Below, in pieces: positions 15,583 to 25,955 of a stretch of DNA of 64,000 nucleotides. The translations under genes were made by a program, and so were the position numbers. The DNA is taken from contig OY730477.1 in assembly GCA_963422745.1 (NCBI GenBank), forward strand, positions 496,001-560,000. Reading direction: 5' to 3'. The stretch comes from G963422745 sp963422745. GTDB lineage: Bacteria; Actinomycetota; Acidimicrobiia; Acidimicrobiales; Aldehydirespiratoraceae. Each line of letters begins with the position of its first letter. Within the stretch, counting starts at the first letter, position 1. The notes beneath the pieces are model-generated. The model made no database searches and had not been told where the DNA came from. It was given only the letters and a program-made list of their open reading frames with translations.

Positions 15583-18500
15583 ATGGAACGCACGTTGGGT
15601 CTCGATATCGGAACGAACTCGGTCGGCTGGGCCGTCGTTGATGTCCCCGGCGATGGTGAGACTGGCGCAGTCATCGCAGTGGGGTCACGCGTCTTCCCCG
15701 AAGGTGTAGAGATCTCCGGGTCCGCTATGAAGACAAAGGCAGCAGAGCGGCGTCAGAAACGGCTTATGCGCCGTCAGATCGATCGTCGCTCGAAGCGCAA
15801 GGCGACGATACGCAGAGAACTGGCCCGGATCGGCCTGCTTCCGTCGGAGTCCGCCGAATTCGACAGGCTGATGGATCTCGACCCGGCAGAGCTGCTGAGC
15901 CGCTCAGAAGCCGGAGAGGTCCTGTCCCTGCTTGAGATCGGCCGGGTTCTGTATTGGTTCTCAGCACGGCGAGGGTTTCTGTCGCTCCGCGCGGGTGGCA
16001 ATAATGAAATGGACAACGACCAAGAGACCGAAAAACCTTGGCGACTCAATCAATTTGACGCCGATACAGGTGAGCGCAAGGTCGTCGGCCAAGAGGAGAA
16101 GATGATTGAGTTCTTGGAGGCACAACGGATACACCACCCCGACATCATCACCGATGCGTTGGTCTTCGGCCGTCGAGGTAGACAGAGATATCCGGTCAAA
16201 CCGATTTCCAGCGACGACTATCAGTCCGGGCCTGATGGCTCGATGCTTGATGAGTTCGGCGTTCACGGCCTCTTGTTCTTCCAGCGTAAGGTCTACTGGA
16301 AGCAGAGCACGATAGGCGAGTGCAGCCTCAACGTCGGATCGAGGCAACCAAGGGCCCTCCGAGCCGACCGGCTCGCACAGAATTTCAAGATCTGGAGGAC
16401 GATTGCTGACTTGCGAGTTGGTGATCAACCCGATCCCACCAATCTCAAACGCAAAGGCCGACCCCTAACTCAACCGGAAAAGGAAAAGGTCTATGCTAAA
16501 TTGTCGACCCAAAAGACATTCAGCTTCGCGGCTCTTCGAAAACTCCTTGGTCTCGATCCCGAAGACCGCATCAATTTCGACACCGGTCGCAAGCGTTCGC
16601 TTGAAGGGCACGAAACGGATGCAGCCCTTGGCAAGTCCTTGGGCAAGATCTATAAGAACCTATCCGACGAAGACAAGAACAAGGTTGTCTGGCTACTGCT
16701 CGGAAATGGAACCAAGGAAGAAAGCATCCAACAATTCCAGGCGCAGTTCGGGTTCTCCAGCGCCGAAGCCGAAGCTGCCCTAATAGCGAAACTACCCTCC
16801 GGCCGTTCGAACTACAGTCGCCAGACGCTGCGAGAGCTGATGAAGTACATCCCGTCAGCCTCTACCGAACGTGATGCCATCCGAGCTGCCGGATTCTCTA
16901 CTCCTGAAGAGGCTCGAGCCTCGAAGCCGGTCGAGCTTGACAAGATCACCAATCCGATCGTGCGCGCCACCCTGATCGAGGTAGGCAAGGTCGTGAAAGC
17001 CGTTGCACGCGAGTACGGCCATCAGGATCGTGGATTGCCATTCGACGCTGTTCGCATTGAGTTGGCCCGGGACGTGCGCAATTCAGCTGAGAGAAGGATT
17101 GAGATCTCAAGAAACCAGGATGAGAATAGAAAGAAGCGCGAGTGGGCTAGGAACTTCATCGAAGAATATCGACCAGGGACGAAAATCAGTCGTGACGATA
17201 TAACCCGCTGCATCTTGTGGGATGAGCAGGGCCAGAGATGTTTGTACTCTGGTAAGCCGATCACGCCTCAGGCCGCCCTCAGCGCGCAGACTGAGATTGA
17301 TCACATTCTGCCACGATCCAGAACTCTCAATAATTCCCATCACAACCGGGCACTCGTGTATACGAAGGAAAATCGAGACAAGGGTGATCGAACGATCTTC
17401 GAATGGAAGGGGCAAGTCAAGGTCGATGAAGTTCTAGCACGAGCCAAGAGCAATGAATTGGCTTGGCGTAAGCGCACCAACATCGAAACCGAGCATGTTC
17501 CCGAAGACGGTCTACCCTCTTCCATGCTCGTCACCACTGGGTACATCAATGGGGTAGCACGCGACTACGTAAAGCACCTCGTCGAGGTTGAGCCCGAGGT
17601 GACCACAGGAACCTTTACTTGGATCGTCCGTGAACAGATGGGAGTAAGGAAGAACCGCGACGATTATCGGAATCACGGTCTTGATGCTGTGATGGTGTGC
17701 CTGACGACCCGATCGATGATCCAGAGGGTCTCACGAATCTACAAGTGGGACATGATTAAGGAAGTGCGAGGTTCATGGGAACCATGGTCCGGTGCCCGTG
17801 AGGAAATTCTGGCTGTCTATGACAACGCGCTCACATCACACAAGCCACGGCGCAAGGTCAGTGGTCAATTCGTTCAAGAAACCCTCTATGGCGATATCCG
17901 TGGCGAACTTGTCGACCTCGCCGACGGCCTTACGCGCATCCAACTGAACGACCTGGCTAATTCTGATGAACGCGAAGCGCTCAGGAATGATCTGATCCAG
18001 CGCGGATTGAACCCGGACAAGGGCCGAAGGAGACTGACCTTCGATCCCGAGTCATGGCCCACGCTGCCCGACGGCACAGAGATCCGAACCGTTCATCTTC
18101 GTGGTCCGGTTGCCCGGCGCCGTGATCTGTCCTCTGGTCTGACACGCAATCAGTTCACCGAGGTCGCGGATCCCATAGTCAAGCAAGCCCTGGAAGATGA
18201 TCTGATCAAGCGGGGTCGTGATCCTAAGGCATCGAAGTTGAAGTTTGGTCCGGAAGCCTGGCCGAGAATGCCCGACGGCACAGAGATCCGATCTGTTCGG
18301 TGCCATCTCAACCGTCCAGCAAATCTGGTTCTCAAGCCCGACACAGAACCAAAGACCAGTCGAGAACCCGGCGAGAATCAAGTAGCGGTAGTAGTCAGGA
18401 ACAGGTCTACCGGTCAACTGCGAGTCGACGGACTATCACGCTGGGATGTCATCAATCATAGGAGTCAATCCGCACTCACCTGGGCACGTCGACTTGAGGA

Positions 18501-18759
18501 AAATGATGAAGAAGCTATTTTCACATTAGCTCTTGGCGAGACTCTGGAACTCACCGCTAGTGATGACACTGAACCAAGCTACTACGTGATCAGAACAATC
18601 GAACCGAGTGCAAAACGGGTCAGAGGTTTTCCAGTGAACGATAGTATGATGGTTGACAAACGGAGGCTGCTACTGTCTGGTAGGGTTCTAGCAGAATACG
18701 CCTCAGTCAGGAAAGTTGTAATCGGCCCGGCAGGAACAGTTCGTTCTGCAAACGACTGA
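15583..18759 (+). CDS. cas9: Cas9 endonuclease, type II-C, with tandem duplication in C-terminal region
   Basis: crRNA/tracrRNA-guided dual nuclease, 1058 aa, in the compact II-C range. RuvC-I TLGLDIGTNSVGWAVVD (D8); arginine-rich bridge helix ~51-82; RuvC-II VRIELARDV (E493); HNH EIDHILPRSR (D573, H574) with N588 and N597; RuvC-III YRNHGLDAVMVC (H698, D701). All catalytic positions are intact. Residues ~778-847 and ~848-917 are tandem copies (DLADGLTR.../DLSSGLTR..., each with PDGTEIR). ATG 15583 is chosen because RuvC-I begins at residue 4 and GGAG lies just upstream; a longer in-frame start at 15496 adds non-homologous sequence. Codon use looks more AT-rich than the flanking genes, suggesting transfer. 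Followed at 6 bp by cas1. Confidence 0.97.
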   Translation: MERTLGLDIGTNSVGWAVVDVPGDGETGAVIAVGSRVFPEGVEISGSAMKTKAAERRQKRLMRRQIDRRSKRKATIRRELARIGLLPSESAEFDRLMDLDPAELLSRSEAGEVLSLLEIGRVLYWFSARRGFLSLRAGGNNEMDNDQETEKPWRLNQFDADTGERKVVGQEEKMIEFLEAQRIHHPDIITDALVFGRRGRQRYPVKPISSDDYQSGPDGSMLDEFGVHGLLFFQRKVYWKQSTIGECSLNVGSRQPRALRADRLAQNFKIWRTIADLRVGDQPDPTNLKRKGRPLTQPEKEKVYAKLSTQKTFSFAALRKLLGLDPEDRINFDTGRKRSLEGHETDAALGKSLGKIYKNLSDEDKNKVVWLLLGNGTKEESIQQFQAQFGFSSAEAEAALIAKLPSGRSNYSRQTLRELMKYIPSASTERDAIRAAGFSTPEEARASKPVELDKITNPIVRATLIEVGKVVKAVAREYGHQDRGLPFDAVRIELARDVRNSAERRIEISRNQDENRKKREWARNFIEEYRPGTKISRDDITRCILWDEQGQRCLYSGKPITPQAALSAQTEIDHILPRSRTLNNSHHNRALVYTKENRDKGDRTIFEWKGQVKVDEVLARAKSNELAWRKRTNIETEHVPEDGLPSSMLVTTGYINGVARDYVKHLVEVEPEVTTGTFTWIVREQMGVRKNRDDYRNHGLDAVMVCLTTRSMIQRVSRIYKWDMIKEVRGSWEPWSGAREEILAVYDNALTSHKPRRKVSGQFVQETLYGDIRGELVDLADGLTRIQLNDLANSDEREALRNDLIQRGLNPDKGRRRLTFDPESWPTLPDGTEIRTVHLRGPVARRRDLSSGLTRNQFTEVADPIVKQALEDDLIKRGRDPKASKLKFGPEAWPRMPDGTEIRSVRCHLNRPANLVLKPDTEPKTSREPGENQVAVVVRNRSTGQLRVDGLSRWDVINHRSQSALTWARRLEENDEEAIFTLALGETLELTASDDTEPSYYVIRTIEPSAKRVRGFPVNDSMMVDKRRLLLSGRVLAEYASVRKVVIGPAGTVRSAND

Positions 18760-18765
18760 TCGTTC

Positions 18766-19656
18766 ATGGGCAGCAGGGTCATTCATATCGGCCAGTATGT
18801 GACCCGAATCCAGGTCAAGGACAATCAGCTTGTAGCCGCCACCGAAGACGGTGAACGCCATACAGCTCCCTGCGAGGATATCGGTATGGTTGTTATTGAT
18901 CACAACCACCATCTCTCGATGTCAATCCACACTCTGGCAGTTCTCGCTGGCGCGAACGTAGCGGTGATCGTATGCAACGACAAGCACATGCCAGAGGCGA
19001 CCCTGACTCCCCTCAATGGTATAAGTACCACTCCTGTGGTACTGGCCGCACAGATAGCGATGAGCCAACCTCGCAAAAAGCGGGCTTGGCAACAACTTGT
19101 CCAAGGGAAGATTCGTCTTCAGGCTAGCAATGTCACTGCAAACGCGAGTGCCCGGGCTCGCCTTCTCAAGTTGGCCGATAGTGTCAAATCAGGCGATCCG
19201 GACAATCACGAAGCCCAGGCGGCCCGCATTTACTGGCAAGCGATTGATTTGGGTAATAGACGACCGCGATCGACGCTTGGGATCAATCCGGCTCTCGACT
19301 ATGGCTACGCCTTAGTTCGAGCCACCCTTGCTCGGTCGGTGGCAGGCGTCGGAATCAACGCTGGTCTCGGATTCTTCCACCGGTCCAAGACGAATCCATT
19401 CCAACTTGTTGACGACCTCATCGAACCGCTGCGTCCACAGGTCGACTGCTATGTTCTCAAGGCGCGCGATGACCTTACCGGCATGTTGACTCCGACTCGG
19501 AAGCAGCATCTGTATGGCTTCTTCCTGGAGTACTTCCGCATCAAGTCGGACCAGCAGTTCTTGGCGTCATGCCACAGCTACGCCCTGAGCGTTCGCAACT
19601 ACATCGAAGGCAGCTCCGACGAGGTCCTCTGGCCTAAGCCCATACCGTCGGGGTGA
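18766..19656 (+). CDS. cas1: Cas1 integrase (type II)
   Basis: Spacer-integration nuclease of CRISPR adaptation, 296 aa. Metal-site residues are in place: E149 (NHEAQAARIYW), H205 (GFFHRSKTNPF) and E220 (VDDLIEPLRP). The N-terminal beta domain begins MGSRVIHIGQYVTRIQVKD. It starts 6 bp after cas9, and its stop overlaps the cas2 start (GTGA), so cas9-cas1-cas2 form one operon. There is no csn2 or cas4, as expected for II-C. Confidence 0.96.
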   Translation: MGSRVIHIGQYVTRIQVKDNQLVAATEDGERHTAPCEDIGMVVIDHNHHLSMSIHTLAVLAGANVAVIVCNDKHMPEATLTPLNGISTTPVVLAAQIAMSQPRKKRAWQQLVQGKIRLQASNVTANASARARLLKLADSVKSGDPDNHEAQAARIYWQAIDLGNRRPRSTLGINPALDYGYALVRATLARSVAGVGINAGLGFFHRSKTNPFQLVDDLIEPLRPQVDCYVLKARDDLTGMLTPTRKQHLYGFFLEYFRIKSDQQFLASCHSYALSVRNYIEGSSDEVLWPKPIPSG

Positions 19657-19979
19657 TTAGTGAGTGGCGGTCAATGTGGATGATCGTGATGTTCGATCTG
19701 CCGACCGAGACCGCCCGCGACAAGCGCAACTACCAGCTCTTCCGGAGCTTCATACTTGACGAGGGGTTCGCCATGCTTCAGTACTCGGTCTACGGCAGGC
19801 ACTGCGCCACCCGGGAGATCGCCGCGAACAAGGAGCTTCGGGTCGGCAGATCCCTGCCCCCCAGAGGCGAGGTTCGGGTGCTGACCGTCACCGACGCCCA
19901 ATTCGCGCGAATGCGAATCTACCGAGAAAACCGCCGAACAAGACCAGAAGCACCGGCCAGCCAGCTCGAATTTTGGTGA
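19653..19979 (+). CDS. cas2: Cas2 (CRISPR adaptation)
   Basis: 108 aa, Cas2 ferredoxin-like fold: MWMIVMFDLPTETARDKRNY with the conserved Asp (D15), then LDEGFAMLQYSVYGRHC and EVRVLTVTDAQFARMRIY. It forms the Cas1-Cas2 integration complex. The GTG start at 19653 overlaps the cas1 stop; an internal ATG (MWMIVMFD) is an alternative. A strong inverted repeat begins 3 bp after the stop and runs up to the first CRISPR repeat. Confidence 0.95.
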   Translation: MISEWRSMWMIVMFDLPTETARDKRNYQLFRSFILDEGFAMLQYSVYGRHCATREIAANKELRVGRSLPPRGEVRVLTVTDAQFARMRIYRENRRTRPEAPASQLEFW

Positions 19980-19981
19980 GC

Positions 19982-20027
19982 TGAGCCTCCCGAATCCCCT
20001 GAAATATCAGGGAATTCGGGAGGCTCA
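19982..20027. terminator. Long hairpin between cas2 and the CRISPR array
   Basis: TGAGCCTCCCGAAT (19982-19995) and ATTCGGGAGGCTCA (20014-20027) form a perfect 14-bp stem, extended after one mismatch by CCCTGA/TCAGGG around the loop AATA: 20 of 21 positions pair. Its right end touches the first base of the first repeat (20028). There is no T-run on either strand. It could stop both cas2 transcription (plus) and array transcription (minus), or mark the array boundary. Confidence 0.7.
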
Positions 20028-22267
20028 AGGTTAGCTAAATCCGAATTGGCGCCCACACCCGACACCTGCCTCACCTTCGCAAGGCAAAGGTTAGCTAAAT
20101 CCGAATTGGCGCCCACACCCGACGGCTATCGGTGGTTCGGGAGCGCACGTTCTAAGGTTAGCTAAATCCGAATTGGCGCCCACACCCGACACAATCCGGA
20201 TGGACCAACACCAGGAGCCTGAGGTTAGCTAAATCCGAATTGGCGCCCACACCCGACCGGCGCCGCTGAGCCAGGCCTCAAGAAGCTAGGTTAGCTAAAT
20301 CCGAATTGGCGCCCACACCCGACTCCGGCACTCTGATCAACGCGAGCACCAACAGGTTAGCTAAATCCGAATTGGCGCCCACACCCGACGGTGGGGCCCC
20401 CCGGGTGGTTGTTTGTGGGAGGTTAGCTAAATCCGAATTGGCGCCCACACCCGACGCTGGCGACAGCGCTGGCGGCCAGCCTACGAGGTTAGCTAAATCC
20501 GAATTGGCGCCCACACCCGACACACGCCGATAGGTCACGATCGCTTGTGGGAGGTTAGCTAAATCCGAATTGGCGCCCACACCCGACACCCGGAGCTATC
20601 TGAGCGTATCTGGCAGGAGGTTAGCTAAATCCGAATTGGCGCCCACACCCGACCATATTGGTCGCCCGCGCCAGATTGTCACAAGGTTAGCTAAATCCGA
20701 ATTGGCGCCCACACCCGACATGACGAAGACTCGGAAGATTGATGGCTACAGGTTAGCTAAATCCGAATTGGCGCCCACACCCGACTGTAACCCTTCTATG
20801 AATAGGGATTCGCCTAGGTTAGCTAAATCCGAATTGGCGCCCACACCCGACGCCAAGCTAGGGCCCGCCGATCCGGTTTCTAGGTTAGCTAAATCCGAAT
20901 TGGCGCCCACACCCGACGCCTCGGCAGGTAGGGGGAACAACCTGCCGAGGTTAGCTAAATCCGAATTGGCGCCCACACCCGACGCTATCAGCGTCCTCAG
21001 CAAGCACGCCTTCAGGTTAGCTAAATCCGAATTGGCGCCCACACCCGACAGCTTGGTACTACTCACGGCGCGGGTCCCAAGGTTAGCTAAATCCGAATTG
21101 GCGCCCACACCCGACAAGTACGTCTCAAGGCTGATACCTATGGCAAGGTTAGCTAAATCCGAATTGGCGCCCACACCCGACACGACGTTCAACACTTCGT
21201 CCAACGTGGCGAGGTTAGCTAAATCCGAATTGGCGCCCACACCCGACACAAGCCGGAATAAGCTTCCACAAAGTCCAAGGTTAGCTAAATCCGAATTGGC
21301 GCCCACACCCGACTTGCAATCAGGTCACAATCAGCCGTTTCAGAGGTTAGCTAAATCCGAATTGGCGCCCACACCCGACCCGATGGTAACCACACAATAG
21401 CCGCCGGGTAGGTTAGCTAAATCCGAATTGGCGCCCACACCCGACCTAAGGGTTGGGATAGGCGAGTATTGTGAAAGGTTAGCTAAATCCGAATTGGCGC
21501 CCACACCCGACATTGAACGTAGCACAGGGCGCTTTTTCGCCAGGTTAGCTAAATCCGAATTGGCGCCCACACCCGACGTCAAAATGGGGTAGGGACTATC
21601 ATCCAAGAGGTTAGCTAAATCCGAATTGGCGCCCACACCCGACGCAATTGTTGATGGTGAGCTGCAGGACAGTAGGTTAGCTAAATCCGAATTGGCGCCC
21701 ACACCCGACTGAGGCCGATACCTCAGCTGATGCTGATGCAGGTTAGCTAAATCCGAATTGGCGCCCACACCCGACTCAGCGCTCGGCGTGCAGTTTGATG
21801 AGGTGAGGTTAGCTAAATCCGAATTGGCGCCCACACCCGACTCGGCGAACGAGTCGAGTTCGAGGTGTCGGAGGTTAGCTAAATCCGAATTGGCGCCCAC
21901 ACCCGACAACGAAATGAAGAACATTGAACCTATCAACAGGTTAGCTAAATCCGAATTGGCGCCCACACCCGACACCTCAGCCTGCTTGTAACCGTGGGCG
22001 CTCAGGTTAGCTAAATCCGAATTGGCGCCCACACCCGACACCTCGGTGGAAGGCGCCGAGGCTGGCGCGAGGTTAGCTAAATCCGAATTGGCGCCCACAC
22101 CCGACACATTGTTGTGAGTGTGGGCAGGCAGCAGGAGGTTAGCTAAATCCGAATTGGCGCCCACACCCGACACCTGGCAGCGAGCCTACCTAGCAGCAAC
22201 AAGGTTAGCTAAATCCGAATTGGCGCCCACACCCGACCAGTCGTGGCACGAATTGTTGGCGACGCAG

Positions 22268-22633
22268 AGGTTAGCTAAATCCGAATTGGCGCCCACACCC
22301 GACAGTGGTCCGCGCCGCCGGATTCGGACCACAAGGTTAGCTAAATCCGAATTGGCGCCCACACCCGACCGGTTGGTTATTCCGCTGACGTAGACGTTGA
22401 GGTTAGCTAAATCCGAATTGGCGCCCACACCCGACATCGCGGGCTCATGCCAGTAATCGTTATCCAGGTTAGCTAAATCCGAATTGGCGCCCACACCCGA
22501 CAACGTGGTGGGCACTATTCCTAGGTTGCCGAGGTTAGCTAAATCCGAATTGGCGCCCACACCCGACCATGGCGGCAGGACAACTCATACGGGGTGAAGG
22601 TTAGCTAAATCCGAATTGGCGCCCACACCCGAC
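22268..22633. repeat. Five-spacer block, copy 1
   Basis: Five consecutive spacers, from the one starting AGTGGTCCGCGCCGCC (22304) to the one starting CATGGCGGCAGGACA (22568), are identical in sequence and order to those at 25039-25404. The spacers on both sides of the block differ, so this is a segmental duplication within the array rather than repeated acquisition. Confidence 0.95.
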
Positions 22634-25038
22634 CTGCGATTGTGGTTGGCGCTGCGGCTATCGAGGTTAGCTAAATCCGAATTGGCGCCCACACCCGACC
22701 TGGCGTGATCCAAGTGCTGTCAGGAGTGTAGGTTAGCTAAATCCGAATTGGCGCCCACACCCGACTGCCAGGCAGCCACACCGAGCGTGTCGGTGAGGTT
22801 AGCTAAATCCGAATTGGCGCCCACACCCGACCTGACCACTTGGATGATCTGGCTCTGCCGCAGGTTAGCTAAATCCGAATTGGCGCCCACACCCGACGTC
22901 GACCATGAGGTAGCCGTTCTCGGCGTCAGGTTAGCTAAATCCGAATTGGCGCCCACACCCGACATGAGGACGATTCGGACCCTTTAGTATCCGAGGTTAG
23001 CTAAATCCGAATTGGCGCCCACACCCGACGCTCGCACTGAGCACGACTACCAGCCGTGGAGGTTAGCTAAATCCGAATTGGCGCCCACACCCGACAGGCC
23101 TGGACTGGCCAGGCTCACAGTCGTGAGGTTAGCTAAATCCGAATTGGCGCCCACACCCGACGGTTGACGCCTAATCGCTTGAGGGAGGCTAAGGTTAGCT
23201 AAATCCGAATTGGCGCCCACACCCGACTTGAAGAAACCGATTACCCGACGGGTTCAAAGGTTAGCTAAATCCGAATTGGCGCCCACACCCGACGGTCGGA
23301 TCATGTTCAATGGTCACGAAGAAAGGTTAGCTAAATCCGAATTGGCGCCCACACCCGACGTGCGGATGGTTGACGCTGACGGCGTTGAGAGGTTAGCTAA
23401 ATCCGAATTGGCGCCCACACCCGACACTGGATCCGCAGCTCACCAGACCAGTCGGAGGTTAGCTAAATCCGAATTGGCGCCCACACCCGACGCCAGCAAG
23501 CTCCTCCCTCTAATGTAGTAGAGGTTAGCTAAATCCGAATTGGCGCCCACACCCGACATCTGACGCCGTGTCAATCGCAGCGTACGGAGGTTAGCTAAAT
23601 CCGAATTGGCGCCCACACCCGACAGCCGGGCTTCGTTCACGACAGCGTCAAAAGGTTAGCTAAATCCGAATTGGCGCCCACACCCGACCGCAGATCATCA
23701 GTGATGTCGTAATCAGCCAGGTTAGCTAAATCCGAATTGGCGCCCACACCCGACATTATTGGCCGTCCAAGTACAACGAATTAGAGGTTAGCTAAATCCG
23801 AATTGGCGCCCACACCCGACACCTCACAAACACATACCCACCAGTCCGCTAGGTTAGCTAAATCCGAATTGGCGCCCACACCCGACGCCAGCTGAGTGCC
23901 GAACACTGGTGTGCCGAGGTTAGCTAAATCCGAATTGGCGCCCACACCCGACCATGGTGAGCATCCAATCTCACGTCCGCGGAGGTTAGCTAAATCCGAA
24001 TTGGCGCCCACACCCGACTTCGGAACACAACACCAATCTTGATCAATCAGGTTAGCTAAATCCGAATTGGCGCCCACACCCGACCTTCGTAGAAGGCAGG
24101 GTCGCGGATATACGAGGTTAGCTAAATCCGAATTGGCGCCCACACCCGACCCTGACAGAAGCGTTGTAATCAATCAACCTAGGTTAGCTAAATCCGAATT
24201 GGCGCCCACACCCGACCTTCTAGGCAATGGTTTGATTATCCGCAATAGGTTAGCTAAATCCGAATTGGCGCCCACACCCGACCAAATGGGACGAAACACG
24301 CAAATGGCACGAAGGTTAGCTAAATCCGAATTGGCGCCCACACCCGACACGGGCACGATGGCGTTGGCGGCTGCGCGGAGGTTAGCTAAATCCGAATTGG
24401 CGCCCACACCCGACTCGTCGGGCGTGTCGTCGGTTTCGAGACAGAGGTTAGCTAAATCCGAATTGGCGCCCACACCCGACTACGATACCATTGGCCCGAA
24501 GTAGCTGACAAGGTTAGCTAAATCCGAATTGGCGCCCACACCCGACATTAACGATATGTTGATGATGGCGGGTATGAGGTTAGCTAAATCCGAATTGGCG
24601 CCCACACCCGACACCAGCCGGAGCCCCTTTTGGTGCCGGACCAGGTTAGCTAAATCCGAATTGGCGCCCACACCCGACTGACCGACGGCGTAGTAGTTAC
24701 CGGACCCTAGGTTAGCTAAATCCGAATTGGCGCCCACACCCGACTATTCTTGTGCCGCTGAGCCGATTGCGGACAGGTTAGCTAAATCCGAATTGGCGCC
24801 CACACCCGACGGCGGTACGCCGGTGTTCGGGACCCAATTAAGGTTAGCTAAATCCGAATTGGCGCCCACACCCGACACAAGCCCTAACGTGTCAGTGGTA
24901 GCAGTTAGGTTAGCTAAATCCGAATTGGCGCCCACACCCGACGAACGGCACGAGGTGGGCGACGTTGGGGCAAGGTTAGCTAAATCCGAATTGGCGCCCA
25001 CACCCGACTTGGTGTCGCTTCGGAATACGGGTCGGATG

Positions 25039-25404
25039 AGGTTAGCTAAATCCGAATTGGCGCCCACACCCGACAGTGGTCCGCGCCGCCGGATTCGGAC
25101 CACAAGGTTAGCTAAATCCGAATTGGCGCCCACACCCGACCGGTTGGTTATTCCGCTGACGTAGACGTTGAGGTTAGCTAAATCCGAATTGGCGCCCACA
25201 CCCGACATCGCGGGCTCATGCCAGTAATCGTTATCCAGGTTAGCTAAATCCGAATTGGCGCCCACACCCGACAACGTGGTGGGCACTATTCCTAGGTTGC
25301 CGAGGTTAGCTAAATCCGAATTGGCGCCCACACCCGACCATGGCGGCAGGACAACTCATACGGGGTGAAGGTTAGCTAAATCCGAATTGGCGCCCACACC
25401 CGAC
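25039..25404. repeat. Five-spacer block, copy 2
   Basis: Second copy of the block at 22268-22633, about 42 units away (2771 bp). It most likely arose by recombination between identical repeats. It lies nearer the tRNA end of the array. Confidence 0.95.
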
Positions 25405-25955
25405 AACTGGTGGAAGTGCCTGCGGGACGAGCCGAGGTTAGCTAAATCCGAATTGGCGCCCACACCCGACGACACCGCCGAGGTTGATGCTAGGCAGTGG
25501 AGGTTAGCTAAATCCGAATTGGCGCCCACACCCGACTTCATTCTACAGGGTCCGGCGGAAGAAAGCAGGTTAGCTAAATCCGAATTGGCGCCCACACCCG
25601 ACCAGTCCGAGTCGTATCACCTAGCACCAGTCAGGTTAGCTAAATCCGAATTGGCGCCCACACCCGACAACAAGTCGACTTTTCGACCGAAGTAGCGGAG
25701 GTTAGCTAAATCCGAATTGGCGCCCACACCCGACTACCAGTTGATGGTGGTTAGTAGTGGTTGTAGGTTAGCTAAATCCGAATTGGCGCCCACACCCGAC
25801 TGATGCTTCTGGATCATGAAGGTCTTCCCTAGGTTAGCTAAATCCGAATTGGCGCCCACACCCGACGCTTGTCACGAGCAACCATTACGGCACGCGAGGT
25901 TAGCTAAATCCGAATTGGCGCCCACACCCGACATTGGAACCCAAAATGGGGGTCT

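Larger units (their letters stand above)
20028..25932 (-). CRISPR. CRISPR array, 90 identical 36-bp repeats, 89 spacers
   Basis: Plus-strand repeat starts AGGTTAGCTAAATCCGAATT and ends GGCGCCCACACCCGAC; every copy read is identical, with no decayed terminal repeat. The unit is 66 bp (30-bp spacers) almost throughout. Exceptions are the first three spacers next to cas2 (24, 31, 31 bp) and one of 29 bp before 23653. crRNA orientation is minus strand, because the plus-strand tracrRNA anti-repeat has the plus-strand repeat sequence; mature repeats therefore begin GTCGGGTGTGGG. The array runs from the tRNA-Ala side toward cas2. Because 66 is a multiple of 3, long false reading frames run through it on both strands. 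A block of five spacers occurs twice. Confidence 0.98.

Noticed and set aside
20278..25695. Many 60-280-residue reading frames on both strands repeating RLAKSELAPTPD or SGVGANSDLANL
   Set aside because: They are the CRISPR array itself; the 66-bp unit is a multiple of three, so frames stay open by chance.
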